Shown one piece after another: positions 1 to 12,040 of a stretch of DNA of 64,000 bases (the first letter of the stretch is position 1; every line of letters begins with the position of its first letter). This DNA is from Zeugodacus cucurbitae (taxonomy: Eukaryota; Arthropoda; Insecta; Diptera; Tephritidae). The notes below the pieces were generated by a model. It had not been told where the DNA came from, searched no databases, and saw only the letters and a program-made list of their open reading frames with translations. The position numbers and the translations under genes are program-made. The stretch covers positions 48,315,501 through 48,379,500 of the forward strand of contig NC_071669.1 in NCBI RefSeq assembly GCF_028554725.1. Reading direction: 5' to 3'.

Positions 1-479
1 AAGACCTAAATATAGAGACTTTTTTCTTTCCCACATGTAATGTGAGATTTGAAAATACGGTTTAACTTCCATAACTCTCTAACCCAAATTTTTTGTGGAA
101 TATGGTGATTCGAGTTGGGATCGTTGAAGTCGAAGTCTTCAAACTTATGGTTATTTTACATTCAATTCCTGGTCAGATTTATAATGATGAAGTTCGAGGC
201 TTAAACGAATACTGGAGTTCTGGTATTTTGCTGATACGAAGTTTCTGCAGGTGAGACCGTAGAGGTAAGTGTCCAGTTATGTTCAGTGCTCTTTAGGTCT
301 ATTACTTTATTTACTCCTCAGTGTGCCTAATTTTGTAGTTGTGCAAATGAATTTATGTTCATATTGTCCAGTAGAAGCGTTACTTAGTACAAAGTGCATA
401 AAGTGAGACAGCTAATAATAATAAAATAGTCTTACACGTTTTAAAAAATATGCAAAACCACGTACCGTAAAAAACGTCC
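1..479. other. AT-rich intergenic DNA
   Basis: No coding signal that I can support. It may include the degraded 5' part of the Tc1-like element that follows. Confidence 0.4.
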
Positions 480-950
480 CAGAAAGTTCAGCAGGAATAG
501 ACCGTAGGATAGCAATTATCTCCCGAATAGGCTCAAAAGAGAGTTTTACTGGCATTTGGGGAAAAATTCAGAACGAATTTAATGTCTAAATATCCAATAG
601 AACAATTGGCCGGCGTTTGATAGAATCTGGCTTCTTAAGCAGAGAAGCAACCAAGATCATTTAGAGCGATTAACACATAGACCTAGATGAACGAAAGTAT
701 GTTTGATGAGCAAGAAATCAGTAGTTTTACGTAGTTCTCGCTATGTTTCACCGTAGTGGAGCATGGTGGATTTGCGGCGATGTTTTTGCTGGTATGGGTC
801 CACTCCATGGGATTGATGGAATCTTCAGTATGCAGATATACATATGTCGACATACTGAAGAATATTAAGTTGCGGTGAGCTAAGAAAAACCTGCCTGTTA
901 TATGGAAATTTTAAAGGATTACGAGCAAAAGCACATGACAAAGTTACAGA
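480..950 (+). pseudogene. Tc1-like transposase relic
   Basis: Reading across frame breaks on the plus strand gives a degraded Tc1-family transposase. The HTH part reads DRRIAIISRIGSKESFTGIW followed by IGRRLIESGFLSREATKI. The catalytic part has text equivalent to VMVWGCF-x-YGVGPLHWIDGI and then YVDILKNI-x-LR-x-AKKNLP, the region just before the second aspartate. Stops and frameshifts are frequent, so it is dead. The end is lost where the hairpin repeat begins near 955. I could not define terminal inverted repeats. Identification rests on remembered family motifs. Confidence 0.65.
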
Positions 951-954
951 CCAT

Positions 955-1760
955 GATTTTTATACTCTCGCAACAAAGTTGCTAAGAGAGTATTATAGTT
1001 TTGTTCACATAACGGTTGTTTGTAACACCCAAAACTAAACGAGTTAGATATAAGGTTATATATGCCAAAGTGATAAGAGCGACGAGGCGAGTCAAAATCC
1101 GAATGTCTGCCTGTCCGTCCGTCCGTCCGTCTGTGCAAGCTGTAACTTGAGTAAAAATGAAGATATCTTGATGAAACTTGGAACTTGAAACTTGAAACTT
1201 ATTTCTTGGCACCATAGGACCGTTGCCATGCCCACAAAATAGCGAAAACCAAAAACACATAAAGTGCCATAACTAAGCCATAAATAAAGTTGTGGAAATA
1301 AAATTTTGTATGAAGGGGAAGTTTTTTGGGGAAGTGGGCGTGGCCCCGCCCTCAAATAGGTTTTTTGTATATAACTCGCAAACCAATAAAGCTATATAAA
1401 CCAAACTTTCTGCAGTCGTTTCTTTTAGCCATTTCCTTATACAGTCCAAAAATGAAAGAAATCGGCTCACGCCCACATCCCATACAAAGGTTAGGTTGAA
1501 AATTACTAAAAGTGCGTTAACTCACTAAGGAAAAACGTCAGAAACACTATATTTTACATAACAAATGGCAGATGGGAGCTGCACTCAGATCTTTTTACAA
1601 AATGGAAAATGGGCGTGGCCAAAAACCATATCTCTGGAACTACTCGACTGTGTGGAAAATGGATGAAATCGGTTCAGAACTACGACAACTTCCCATATAA
1701 CTCAATTTTGAATTCCATCTGATTCCTTCACTTTATAAGATATACATTGAAGATTACAAA
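955..1760 (-). repeat. Hairpin-ended 'gggcgtggc' interspersed repeat, copy 1
   Basis: Starts with a near-perfect hairpin (ACTCTCGCAAC-AAA-GTTGCTAAGAGAGT, about 964-991). A GTCCGTCCGTCCGT tract and repeated cacgccc/gggcgtgg motifs in ordered blocks follow. It is in the same orientation as the copy at 36.08 kb and inverted relative to the copy at 16.26 kb, with long matching stretches. No ORF is conserved between copies. Likely a non-autonomous mobile element of unknown class. Confidence 0.75.
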
Positions 1761-2040
1761 CTTTATTGGGCTTTATGTTTAAAATATATAATGATGGTTC
1801 CAATATCCATGAAATATGTCTAATTTGATTTAGTTATTCATTCTAATAATGTTTTAAATAAACTTTGAAGTCAAGGTAATTCAAGTAATAAAGAGATAAT
1901 TCCCTTCAAAAACAAATAAACATTTGAATACTAATCCAAATTTCAACCTGTTGCTGTACACTAAGAACCCTCACTGGCTGATTGACCCAATTTCTATGGC
2001 TCTCAGTACTCCGTAGCACAAAATCTGCCACCAATCGCTG
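1761..2040. other. Unassigned AT-rich DNA
   Basis: Nothing recognisable between copy 1 of the hairpin repeat and the GC-richer block. Confidence 0.4.
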
Positions 2041-3740
2041 TATTTATGTACTTATGTCTGTGTGGCGGCGCTTAATCAGTCATCAATAAACATTTATTTT
2101 ACTCCGAACCGCAATCGTATTACCAGCAACAAAAGCAACTACTAACCAATCACAATTGTTGGCACTAACTACCCGCGATAGTGGTAGTTGTTGCTGTTGT
2201 TGTAGTTGTTGTCAACATGCCCGCGCTGTCATTACTGTTATCTGATGTTGTACAAAACATGCATACATATTGACTGCCACAAGTATATGTATATGTTGCA
2301 TTGTTGCAAGCATTGTAATTGCTATGTTTGTGTATTGCACGGTTGTAGTTTGTCAACATGTATGTATGTTTGTGTGTGTGTGTGTGTGTTATTGAGCTGC
2401 CGCTGAGCTTGGTGAATGTCTACAAATCGAAATCATATGTCAATTGTCGTGTCAAACCGAAAATCGATTTCGATGATTGCCATTTGTGGCCGACAATTAT
2501 TTACAATATACGTACAACAACAACAACAGTAGCGGCAGCAATAAACGCGAATCAATACAACAACATTTATGCGAATGTAAACAGCGCTGCTGGATTTTTG
2601 CAGTCACCAATACAGCAATTGCTGTTATTGTTGTTGCTGATATATGTATGTATGTTGCGGCAACCGAACAACATGTCGCATAATTAAGTAAACGCGACTA
2701 TTTGCCAGACATTCGCTCAATCGCCCGTGCGCTACAAAAATTACCGGCAGCAACCATTTTCTAACGCAGCTTGCCAACAAACTTGCAACATGGTGCAACA
2801 TGCGCCATGTGACATGCTCAGCATAACGATATTTTCACGAATGCCTACCCAAGTTGCATGCAAAGGCGCGCTGCGGCACAGGTGGGCTCCAGCTTCGGCG
2901 CGCTCAAGCGGACACAAGCGGACACAAGCGTGGTGGCCGCGTTGTTGTACTGTTGACGGCGCGCGCTTTGCGCCCTCAGCGCTTGCTGCGGCGGCGGTCT
3001 GCCAAAGTGATGGCGCTGTTGATCAGCCGCTTGTTGTTTGCGATTGATAATGATTGCTGCCGCATCGCATTGACATGTGCCGCGAATACCAAAATGTCGC
3101 ATGTGTTGCATATTGCATACCACTACTACTACTTACATACAAACACACAACTCGCGCTTGGCAATTAAAGTCGGCGCGTTCGCGCGCGCATATCTTAGCG
3201 TTTGCTTGTTGGCATTCGCTCGCGCTCGCCACTTGAATGCGGAGTTTGTGACCCAATTGGCGTATGCGAGTACGCATTACAACTACATCAACTACTTAAA
3301 AAACAACAACAACTGAGAAATCAACGGCATGCATATGCATTTCTGTGCGCTCGTGTGCCTATTTGCTTGTTTGGTCCTCCATCTGCAATTCTTATGGCTG
3401 CTTAATGCCGCGTCTATAAAGTCGGCATTTGCCGGAAGTTGGATTTGCAAAATGCAAATTTAACTGGCAGCCATTTCTATGCTAATTTCACGCTACAAAT
3501 GCATACGCAATAAAAGCGAAGAAACAATCAGCGCTTAGCTGGTCATCCCCACATTCTACAGCCTGGTTTACAAAAATATGCCCGCGTTATTGGTTTGCAA
3601 ATGAAATGACACTCAGCGCGTCGTGTTGACCTCCCGCATAGCGTATGCACGCAACAAAGACTACACCGACACAATCGCGACGCATCGAAGTCATTGTATA
3701 TTTGTATATGCATATGTATGTATGAAGAGTATGTGGGAAA
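2040..3740. other. GC-richer single-copy block 1
   Basis: Contains a (TG)n run near 2370, CAA/GTT and CAG/CTG microsatellites and GCGC-rich text at 2.86-3.25 kb. ORFs exist in several frames but none has a domain, codon bias or splice-supported extension. Candidate cis-regulatory or noncoding transcribed DNA, by inference only. Confidence 0.4.
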
Positions 3741-4489
3741 GTAGCCAGGAGGAAATATTTCGCCCAAACGGTTATTAGGATCCCGATAAACTAAAAATTT
3801 CAGAACATGCTCATATGAATAGCGATAGATCATCTGCGGCAAATCTCTTTCCTCAGAAGAAAATTGATTCACCTCTATTACATATGCATTTGATATTCAG
3901 GTCTCGTTTTGAGATACCAAAGGAATATATAAATCCATGAATACAGGCCTCATAGAGCTACTAGAATTACGGTATAAAACTAAATTTCAGTCATTTAGAC
4001 TCTCATAGTGGAATGCTGGACCGCTGAACTTCGCATAACGGTTAATATCATAAAAGTAGTTTATACTAAGATATAGCATTACTAGATAAGAAACGCTTAA
4101 CCCATTAAGGGCACAATCCAAAAAGTATGACTATTTCTTGGACATCCTAAAATTCAGCATTCCGAAACAATCGTTATCTTGAGAGAAGATCTATGAGCTG
4201 AGAACAAGATCTATAGTTATATTGGAAGCCCCAAAAATTTCGCAGCAAAGAAAATCTCTTCGGTCTATTAATTAGCCAAACGAAATCGTAGCCACCAATC
4301 GTAGAAATTATCAGACTAAATAAGCTGTTCGCGTTTTAATTATGATTAACTGAATTTTTATAACCATTACCTCAGATTATAAACTTTTATATATTCAGTT
4401 TCCGCAACGTCAATGAATCAAATAAAACGAAATTTAAATTGTAAGTTTGGTAAAGATAAACTCAAAAATCTTTCACCATTGGGAAGCTC
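3741..4489. other. Unassigned AT-rich DNA
   Basis: No coding or repeat signal identified. Confidence 0.4.
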
Positions 4490-5663
4490 AACACAGGCTA
4501 GATTTTTTGCTAGAATCTCAACTTTCTGGAAATAGTTCCCAGGTGAGGGTATTAAAACGACTCCGGGATGGATAATCTTAAGGGGTTATATACAGTTAGA
4601 CGGCCGAAAAAAGTGAATTTTCCAGAATTTTTTCTGAGAAAACTTTTTAATTTATTGATCCAAAAATTTATACACATATTATGGTATCTTTAAACTGTAT
4701 TTTAAGACTTAGTACTAGTAAAAATATTTATTTGAAAAAGAGCTACAGCTGATCTCTAGGAGCTCCTCTCAAAAAAGACGTTTTGCGGTGACCACTATAT
4801 CTCGGAACTGGATCATATGAAATTAAAAAACCAAACAGATTTCGTTAAAATAATCTTAAATCTAGTAATTAATCGAAGGAATAAGCAAAATAAAATTGTT
4901 TGACAAAATGGCGGTTTCTCAAAAAAAAATCGATTCTTCACCGAAATTTCGGCCTTAAATTGTTTATAAAAAAAATTTTGTTATCGGAGAGAAAAAATCT
5001 TCGTTTAATTACTAAAAAATATATTTAGGAAGGTCGTGTTAAAATTTGAGACTAATCGTTCTAGCCGTTTTCGAGTAATGTTGTTCACCGACTTTGAAAA
5101 CACCATTTTGAGAAAAACGCGCTGCCGCTCGGGCCTTGTACTTCAAAGCACTCTGAAACGCCTTTTCAAATTTGCTTGTAACTTTGAAAATATTCACCGG
5201 AACGATATGAAATTTTCTGTGTGTATTCTTAAATATACGTACATTAAGAAAATGAAATAAAAAAAATCGATTTTTGAAACCCCTTAATTTGAAACTGAAA
5301 ATCGTCTTGCAAGTCGCAATCGCAATCGCGTGTCAGATTCATTTCAAAACCTCCCAAGTACGTGCTAGAGAGTCGAGTATGGAGCGTGTGTACCGGCTTG
5401 AAGAACAAAATATTACAAATATACAAGCTCGCTTCATATTCAGAGAGAAAGACAACGGACACCAAAGACTAGAGGTCGTAATCAAGTTTTAGCTCATTGC
5501 AAATAAAATATAATTTCAAATTCGAATTTTCCTCATTTTACTTTTTTTAAAATGAACCCCCGCAAAAAACGAGAAAGTACATACATATGTATGGGAAATT
5601 GTAAAAACTTCTAACTTTTGAAATATTTGTTTAAACCCGTGTGAAGCCGGAGCGGTCCGCTAG
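4490..5663 (+). mobile_element. Helitron-like repeat, copy 1, interrupted by a MITE
   Basis: Flanks at 4510-4581 and 5284-5663 match, in order, the reverse complement of 31,878-32,300. The shared 3' end is GC-rich and hairpin-capable (GCGGTCCGC) and stops at CTAG (5660-5663), after which the two copies diverge; that is the terminal layout of Helitrons. A reading frame in it (about 5330-5450) has Arg/Glu text (RARESSMERVYRLEEQN) resembling the repetitive N-terminal region of insect Helitron proteins. The class assignment is inference; membership of one repeat family is seen directly. Confidence 0.6.
4578..5287. mobile_element. TTAA-inserted MITE (piggyBac-type target), copy 1
   Basis: Flanked by TTAA at 4578-4581 and 5284-5287, with short inverted ends GGGGTT/AACCCC. 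The related copy at 32.2 kb has a single TTAA at exactly this point, so the 706-bp insertion and target duplication are visible directly. Interior is AT-rich with no transposase, so it is non-autonomous. The TTAA duplication is typical of piggyBac-superfamily elements. Confidence 0.8.
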
Positions 5664-8050
5664 CCGATAAATAAATTTAGAAGTCGTTGAAACTTATTCT
5701 TATAATCTTCCTTATCTTAATATCCTTATCATTATAATCCTCTCATAATGAGCGAGTTATTATTAGGGTTGATCTATTTATTTATAGCCCTGAGAAAAGG
5801 GACTTGATATAAGGTTGAGCGATAATTTGTTCGATCTCGAGGCTCCGTATCATGTTTTACCACATCAAAGCCTTGCTTCGTTACTACCTAGGAGTATCAT
5901 GCAAATAGTTCTGAAGCCTTCATTTTACTCAACCCGCTAATAATTAGTCTTAAGCGAGATAGAAGCAAGATCTTAGCTTCGCTTGGTACCTTGAATTTGC
6001 GACAAACTAGCCAAATATCATCCGCTTTATAGTCGATACTAATTGAACAATATGCCGTACTATCATGATATGTGGAGAAAACCACAAAGTTAGGAAGAAT
6101 CCTCCACTGATTTCGTTCTAATTATGAACATAAAGAAGGACTAGTCAATTTCTCCCTCCCATCACTTGCACAGCGTAATCCCACCCACTTGTCACCCACT
6201 TGCTACTTCTATCTCCTTGAGCTTGTACAGCTCGGTTCGAGTATAGTCTTCACACCTTCAGAACAAAAATGTCAAAAAGAGTTAATCCAACTTGTATACA
6301 TGCTTCATCTGATAACCCTGAATAATGAACAAACTTAGCCTTAGCCTAGATCGGTTAGTACTTTTTTTGTCTTATAGTATTTTTTTGAAGGATATAAACC
6401 TAAACAGAGGCGAAGAAAAGATAATAGACTTGTAAGTTTCCTGTTACTTTAAGTAGGTCCATCCAAATTTAGTATTAGAGGATAGATGCTGGAGTTGATT
6501 GCTTAACTACGGCATATTTTATGTGAAATTTGTAACATAATCTGTTATGAGAGCTTGGATATAGACACACTCTAATATTTTATAAAATCTTCAAATTGCA
6601 GCTGTTTATTAATAGGTTCTTTTAATAGTTTTCTTCATCACGAGCATTGCAATGTCGATGGTGTAGTAGGTTTCGTTGTTATCTTGGACGGATTTAACTT
6701 TGACTCTTCGTCATACATATTCAGTCTTATTGTAAATTTCATGTGAACGACATTCCCAATGAAAAAACTCACACATTTGTGTTTTTTTAACATGAATTTC
6801 ACAAGGTGGGAAATCTCACATCTTCGAAAAATTTCCTTTATTGTAAATGTAATTTGTAACAAGTATAAATACTAACAATTTAATCAATATTAATATTAAA
6901 TTTTTTTAAATATGAACCAAGATCTATTTATATTAAGTAGTTATGTGGTAGAGGGCGCTTCAAATGTCTTCAAGATTATTTTAGGATTTTTTAAAGGTAG
7001 CAGCGGATCTATTACTTCCGTCATCCGACGATTCACTTTCGGATAAAGTGCTCACTGAATATGCGCCAAAGACTGGTAAAGAAATGTCTAGATCTTCAAG
7101 ATTAGACTAGTTTGGGTGCTTGTACACAGATGAATCCTAGGTAATAATATAAGTCTAAAGAGCTTTAAGTTTAGGCACGCCAGTCTTAACTACAGTAGAA
7201 TGCGAACAAGTGGAAGCACCTATGCCCTTGTGATCTACTGGATAGTTGGGCTTCAACTGAGCTGGGCAAGGTTCACAGCCCTTTGTTCGAGTCTTAATAT
7301 ATAATTAGGGTTTTTTCTGACTTCACTCCTGTTGTGCAGAACAACCATAAAACCTAACCCAAGGTCTATTAACAAAATACAGTTGAAGGTTTTGGTGGCA
7401 AATTCTGATATAGTAAAGTGCTTTCACAAAGAACATGATTTCTTGAATAGCACGGGGCCATCATCGAAATCAATTTATGAATAGTACAAGGTTGTTAATT
7501 TGCTACCCAATGTGCGCCCCTTCTACTTATGATTGTTGATGATTTAACCTTTTATGCTAAAATAGTCGCGCAATTGGCTTTATAAACGGAATCTTAATTT
7601 GTAGCCCCAAAAAATTTTATGAATCAACAAAAATCAAAACAAAAATATTTGTGACAGAATGCCGAAATTCGAATATAAGTTTTCATTCACACGAAATTCA
7701 TGATACGAAATTTTTTTTCGTGAGGACAAAAATATTCATGGAATGATTTATTCACATGAAATTTGCAATAAGGCTGATTGTTTCATATGAGTGCATCGAG
7801 AACTGATTATTTTAAAAGCCTTCTAAGATCATGTTTTGTATCTCGTTTTTTCTTATAGATCTTTGTACCTACTAGGTTTCCATTATAGTCCGGCAACCAG
7901 CGGATTAAATTTTTTACCTCCAATGCCACTACAGCACATTATTTCTTACATGCTCCTCTAGTATATGTAGGCATACATTCAGAAAACACAAGCAAAAGTT
8001 CTTTAAAAGGTTTTTATGTGAGGATTATCAGTACACGCACTGAAATATAT
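5664..8050. other. Unassigned AT-rich DNA
   Basis: About 2.4 kb with no supported gene. Faint tRNA-like text near 6.2 and 7.25 kb is too weak to call. Possibly older, unrecognised repeats. Confidence 0.35.
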
Positions 8051-9330
8051 ACATATATATATCTATGAACTGTAGTATATGTATGTATATAAGGATATAT
8101 CTATATATTCCATTGAACATCAAGCACCCACAAGTACAGTGACCTCGAAAAACGCTTTCGCCACAAGAATAACGTGAAATAATAAACAACTTTGCCTAGG
8201 CTATTTGTTGTTATTTGTACTCTACTTAAGACTAAGAAACCTTTGAACTAAGCAAACGAAAAAAACAAACCTCGCATTTGTACTGAATTTATGAGGATTG
8301 CATTTTGCATTATTGCAACGGCAACATTTCCGCCACCGCAATGATTATGCATAGAAAGCGACTATAAATACCGCTACATACTATATGTATGTATGTAAAT
8401 GAAATCGAAATGCATATAGATTTTTATATATGTATAAGTCTGTATATGAGCCCCTAGTAAGCACTAAAGTGAAGCGTTGAACCTACACCGCCCTCGGCTA
8501 TTGAAAGTGGACTTTACTTTTAAATGTCAATCGCACGCTCTATTGGCAGCCATGATGAACAACACACACTCACACACAATTCAATATCAAAGCAACGCAT
8601 GTGAAATGCATTCGCAGCGCTCACACACACACACATTCATGCAAATTCATCGTCACATTGTAGTGTTTGGCCGCGGCATGAGAGCGCGGCGGCGGCGGCG
8701 CGCGGCTATTGCGGGTGCGTGGGGTTATTGGTCGCACTGCCGTCGACGCGCCGACGCGCTTACATACGTTTTGTCACCTTTGATGTCAACATTTTGCTGC
8801 ATTCGATTTTTATAATGCGGAATTTGCATAAAATATTCCTTGCAGCGCAGCGCGGACACAATACCGAACGCGGCGTGGCGCGGTGAAATGTGAAATGAAA
8901 TTGAAAATGTTCTACGCAAGTGGATTTGCATGAGCGCTATGGTGGGGAGCATAAAGTGCGTTGCTGTTGTTTGTATTAAATATACGGAATTTACTCCTAC
9001 ATACAACAAATAGTTGTTTGGTTTATGGTTATTGTTGTGGTTATTATGTGGTTGCAAGCGACGCAGTTGTCGCACAAAATGAGGTCAAATCGGTCACCAA
9101 CGAACGCAAATCAACAAATTCAAATGCTTTAACATAAATATATATATTTACATAACGGTGTTTGTGCATGTGTATGTATGTGTATCACAAGCATGTCCTT
9201 ATTGCCAGTGCCACAACGCAGCTGTGAGGAAGTTGTGCGAGCAATTGCTTTTTAAATGGAAAGTTGTTAACTGCGCGCGCGACAAGCTGATGACAATTTA
9301 TTGCAAATAACTTATAACAGTAAAATGCTT
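8051..9330. other. GC-richer single-copy block 2
   Basis: CA-repeat patches (8,565-8,635), GCGGCGGCGG (about 8,690) and GCGC-rich text. No coding sequence supported. Confidence 0.4.
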
Positions 9331-10389
9331 TGAAAGTAGCTAAGTTATTCTATTTTCTAGTACCTTATTATTCAAACTACAATATGAGGGAGCGTAGGGG
9401 TATTTCAACTCAATATTCTGTAGGGGGATTGATTCAATAATCCCGCTAATGAAATTGGTCTAGAGTTTTGTCGCATTATGTATAGCAAAATGTTACCGTT
9501 ATGCAAAAATTGTACTATAACTAGAAGGTAGTAATCAAAGACTTTACAATAAAGAAGAGCGAATTAAATGCAATCTCGAACTGCACATCACCCTAGATGA
9601 ATATACATACTTGTAATTTCTGATGGACGAAATCTTCACCTTAAATACCTCCGCGCTCAGTTGAGACGGTGCCTTTTAGTCTCGAAAACTATTTTTTAAG
9701 TTAAAAAGCAGTTCAACACAGCTTAATGATATCGTTCAAAAATATTTTTTCAAACACGTCTAAATACACCTAGGCGGCTTTCAGCATATTCAGACTTCAC
9801 AACCAATAAGCAAACTGATCAGACGGCATTCTTAGAAAACCGAACTTAAACAGTATTATTGTTATTTTATTTACCAAAGTCTAATTCCATAAAGAGAGAC
9901 TTTCAAGATAGAGTCTTTCCAACTATGGCTTCTTTGAAGAATCCTAAAAAGTCCATAAACATATAGCGCCACTAACAGTGAAGTTTTGAGAAGTGTGATC
10001 CACAATACAGAGTTGCTAAAATAACCATAAAAAAGGAAAAGCAGCCTACCTAGGACATAACATGAGGAACCCTAAATACGAGCTCAAGCAATTAATTATC
10101 CAAGGAAAAATTGAAGGCAAACGGGGTTTTGATAGGAAACAACTTGCATAGCTTCAAAACGGTGGATAGAAATACAAAACGTTGGCAAGCACAGCAATGA
10201 GGCGAGAGACAGAGAACAACATGCCACTATAATTAAGAATTTTGAATTCTTGGTCAAAAGCAGAACTGTAACAATTGCCACAGCCTCCAATGTGAATTTT
10301 TCATATTACCAAAATTAAGGAGAATCTTAAAGAACCGCGGTTTTTTAGGCATAACTGACATTACAAGCGCTTAGCTGAAAAAATATAAA
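9331..10389. other. Unassigned AT-rich DNA
   Basis: No recognisable gene or repeat. Confidence 0.35.
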
Positions 10390-10975
10390 TATTGTTAAAA
10401 AAAACATAAATTCCCGATATTTTTTAACGCAACTCGTTCATAATAATCAATAGTATATGATCACCAAAATTTGAATACTAATATTTAATTCAAACTTTTT
10501 TCTGTATATAGATACATATTTAAAGAATAAATTGTGAAATTTTCAAAAAAAAAATTAATGGAGGAGTTCTCCATTGGACGTCATTTCCGGTGACCCCTCG
10601 AAAAAAAAGTGCGTCCGCGTTGTCAGCATAACTCCTGACAGGATCATCTAAAATGAAAAAAAAAAAACAAAAATAAGTGTAAGGTAACCTTAGACCATAA
10701 ACTCGTGCTTGAACGAAAACAAGACGGTTGAGTAGTTTTCGAGAACATTTGACAACCGACTTTGAAAATACGGTTCCGAGAAAAACGAGTTTAAAGTTTT
10801 GAGTAACAATAATACCTGACTTGGAGCGCACACCTTCCAAACCTTCCAAATGCTGTATGTCCGAAACTTTTATTCGGATCGACTTGTAAAGTTAGGATAA
10901 TATTCTTGAGATGTTATAGAAATTAATAAGCCAAAATTTTTGAACCCAAGAAACCCGTGTAACCCCTAAAATTCT
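10390..10975. repeat. Degenerate relative of the TTAA MITE family
   Basis: Shares ordered motifs with 4578-5287: a 'GGATCAT-(A/C)T' segment followed by an A-run, then TTTTCGAG-x-A-x-TT, ACCGACTTTGAAAA and GAGAAAAACG. The right side ends in GTAACCCCTAA, a decayed version of the AACCCCTTAA end. The left end cannot be placed. Confidence 0.5.
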
Positions 10976-11280
10976 ACGTAAAAATATTCTGCTTAACATG
11001 ACCCGCATAAAAGTAATATATATAAAAGAAATGTTTTTATATTTTTACAAAAACTACAAAAAAAAATAAAGGATAAACAGGTTATTATTATTTACTATAC
11101 ACAGATTCAGGTATTGGGTTATAAAGTTTGGCTAAATGCATATGCATTATGCTATTCTGATTTATTATCTGTGAGCTAGTAGAGTGGTATAAGGTTCATG
11201 TCTTATATAAATATCGCAAGGTGTACGAAACAGAGACGTCCGTTAGGTTAGTGACTGACTTTTTACCGAGGATGTTCGAA
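10976..11280. other. Unassigned AT-rich DNA
   Basis: Nothing recognisable. Confidence 0.35.
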
Positions 11281-11710
11281 CACTGCTTCGCATTTTTGTC
11301 ATTTTGAATAAAGCTGGAGGTCTTCCACTTGGACTAGCATTGGTCGCATGGATGGAAAGTCTAATCTGACTACTTCGAACTCAAATTAAAGCGTACAAAC
11401 TCGGTCGTTCAGCTTCGACATTCTTCGCTCATGTGAACGGTTCTAAAGATCTTTTGGAGAACAGTTCTCTCGACTGTTGTGATCGTTCATGCTTCTGCAC
11501 CATATAATAAGACGGGCATGATGAGAGACTTATAGAGCGTATTTTTTTTTGTCGAGAGAGGGATCTGCTTCTCAATTACCTACCGATCCCAAAGTAACAC
11601 CTGTTACGAAGAGTTATTCTGCGCTTAATCTTCAGACGTAGATTACTGGTGGAATTTATTCTGGTTCCGAGATAAACAAAATCATTAACTTTTTCAAATG
11701 TATAACTCGA
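11281..11710 (-). pseudogene. RTE-like LINE reverse-transcriptase relic
   Basis: The minus strand reads, across frameshifts, VNDFVYLGTRINSTSN, LRNRCYFGIG and LYKSLIMPVLLYGAEA, the order seen in the C-terminal part of the reverse transcriptase of the tephritid RTE-like LINE. DNA-level similarity to 20,400-20,560 is obvious. Stops in several places show it is dead. Confidence 0.75.
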
Positions 11711-12040
11711 TAAATATGTTCAGACGTGTAATATATAAATATGTTAGTGCAGTTCCTTTTTTTAGAGGAGCTGTTTATAATATATTTGTTCAAATTTAAT
11801 CAAACCCTGTAGGAAAATCTTTAGGTGCCTTGAGAGCCAGTTCTTGGAACAAATATTTATATTTTTATAGTCAAAGCTTTCCATTAATTTGATAACGAAT
11901 AAAATGTATGACCCTAATCTCCATACAACGGATAAACACTCATCCAAATACCAATATGTATATACATAAATCTATATATATAAAAAAATATATTATTTTT
12001 ATAGAATGGAATTATATGCGTTTGAATAATGGGTAGGTGT
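11711..12040. other. Unassigned AT-rich DNA
   Basis: No feature supported. Confidence 0.35.

Noticed and set aside
2346..2390. TG/TATG arrays here and elsewhere (29.94, 42.95, 55.6 kb) as possible satellite or CRISPR-like repeats
   Set aside because: Simple microsatellites common in flies; no regular spacer structure.
3543..3872. 109-residue minus-strand ORF beginning MNQFSSEERDLPQM
   Set aside because: Crosses the border between a GC-richer block and AT-rich DNA; no recognisable domain or splice context.
6180..6260. Another GGTTCGAGT motif resembling a tRNA B box
   Set aside because: No matching A box at the proper distance and no stem pairing.
7220..7320. tRNA-like or SINE-like text with a TGTTCGAGTC box
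   Set aside because: Only a partial B-box match, no cloverleaf could be drawn, and no second copy in the window.
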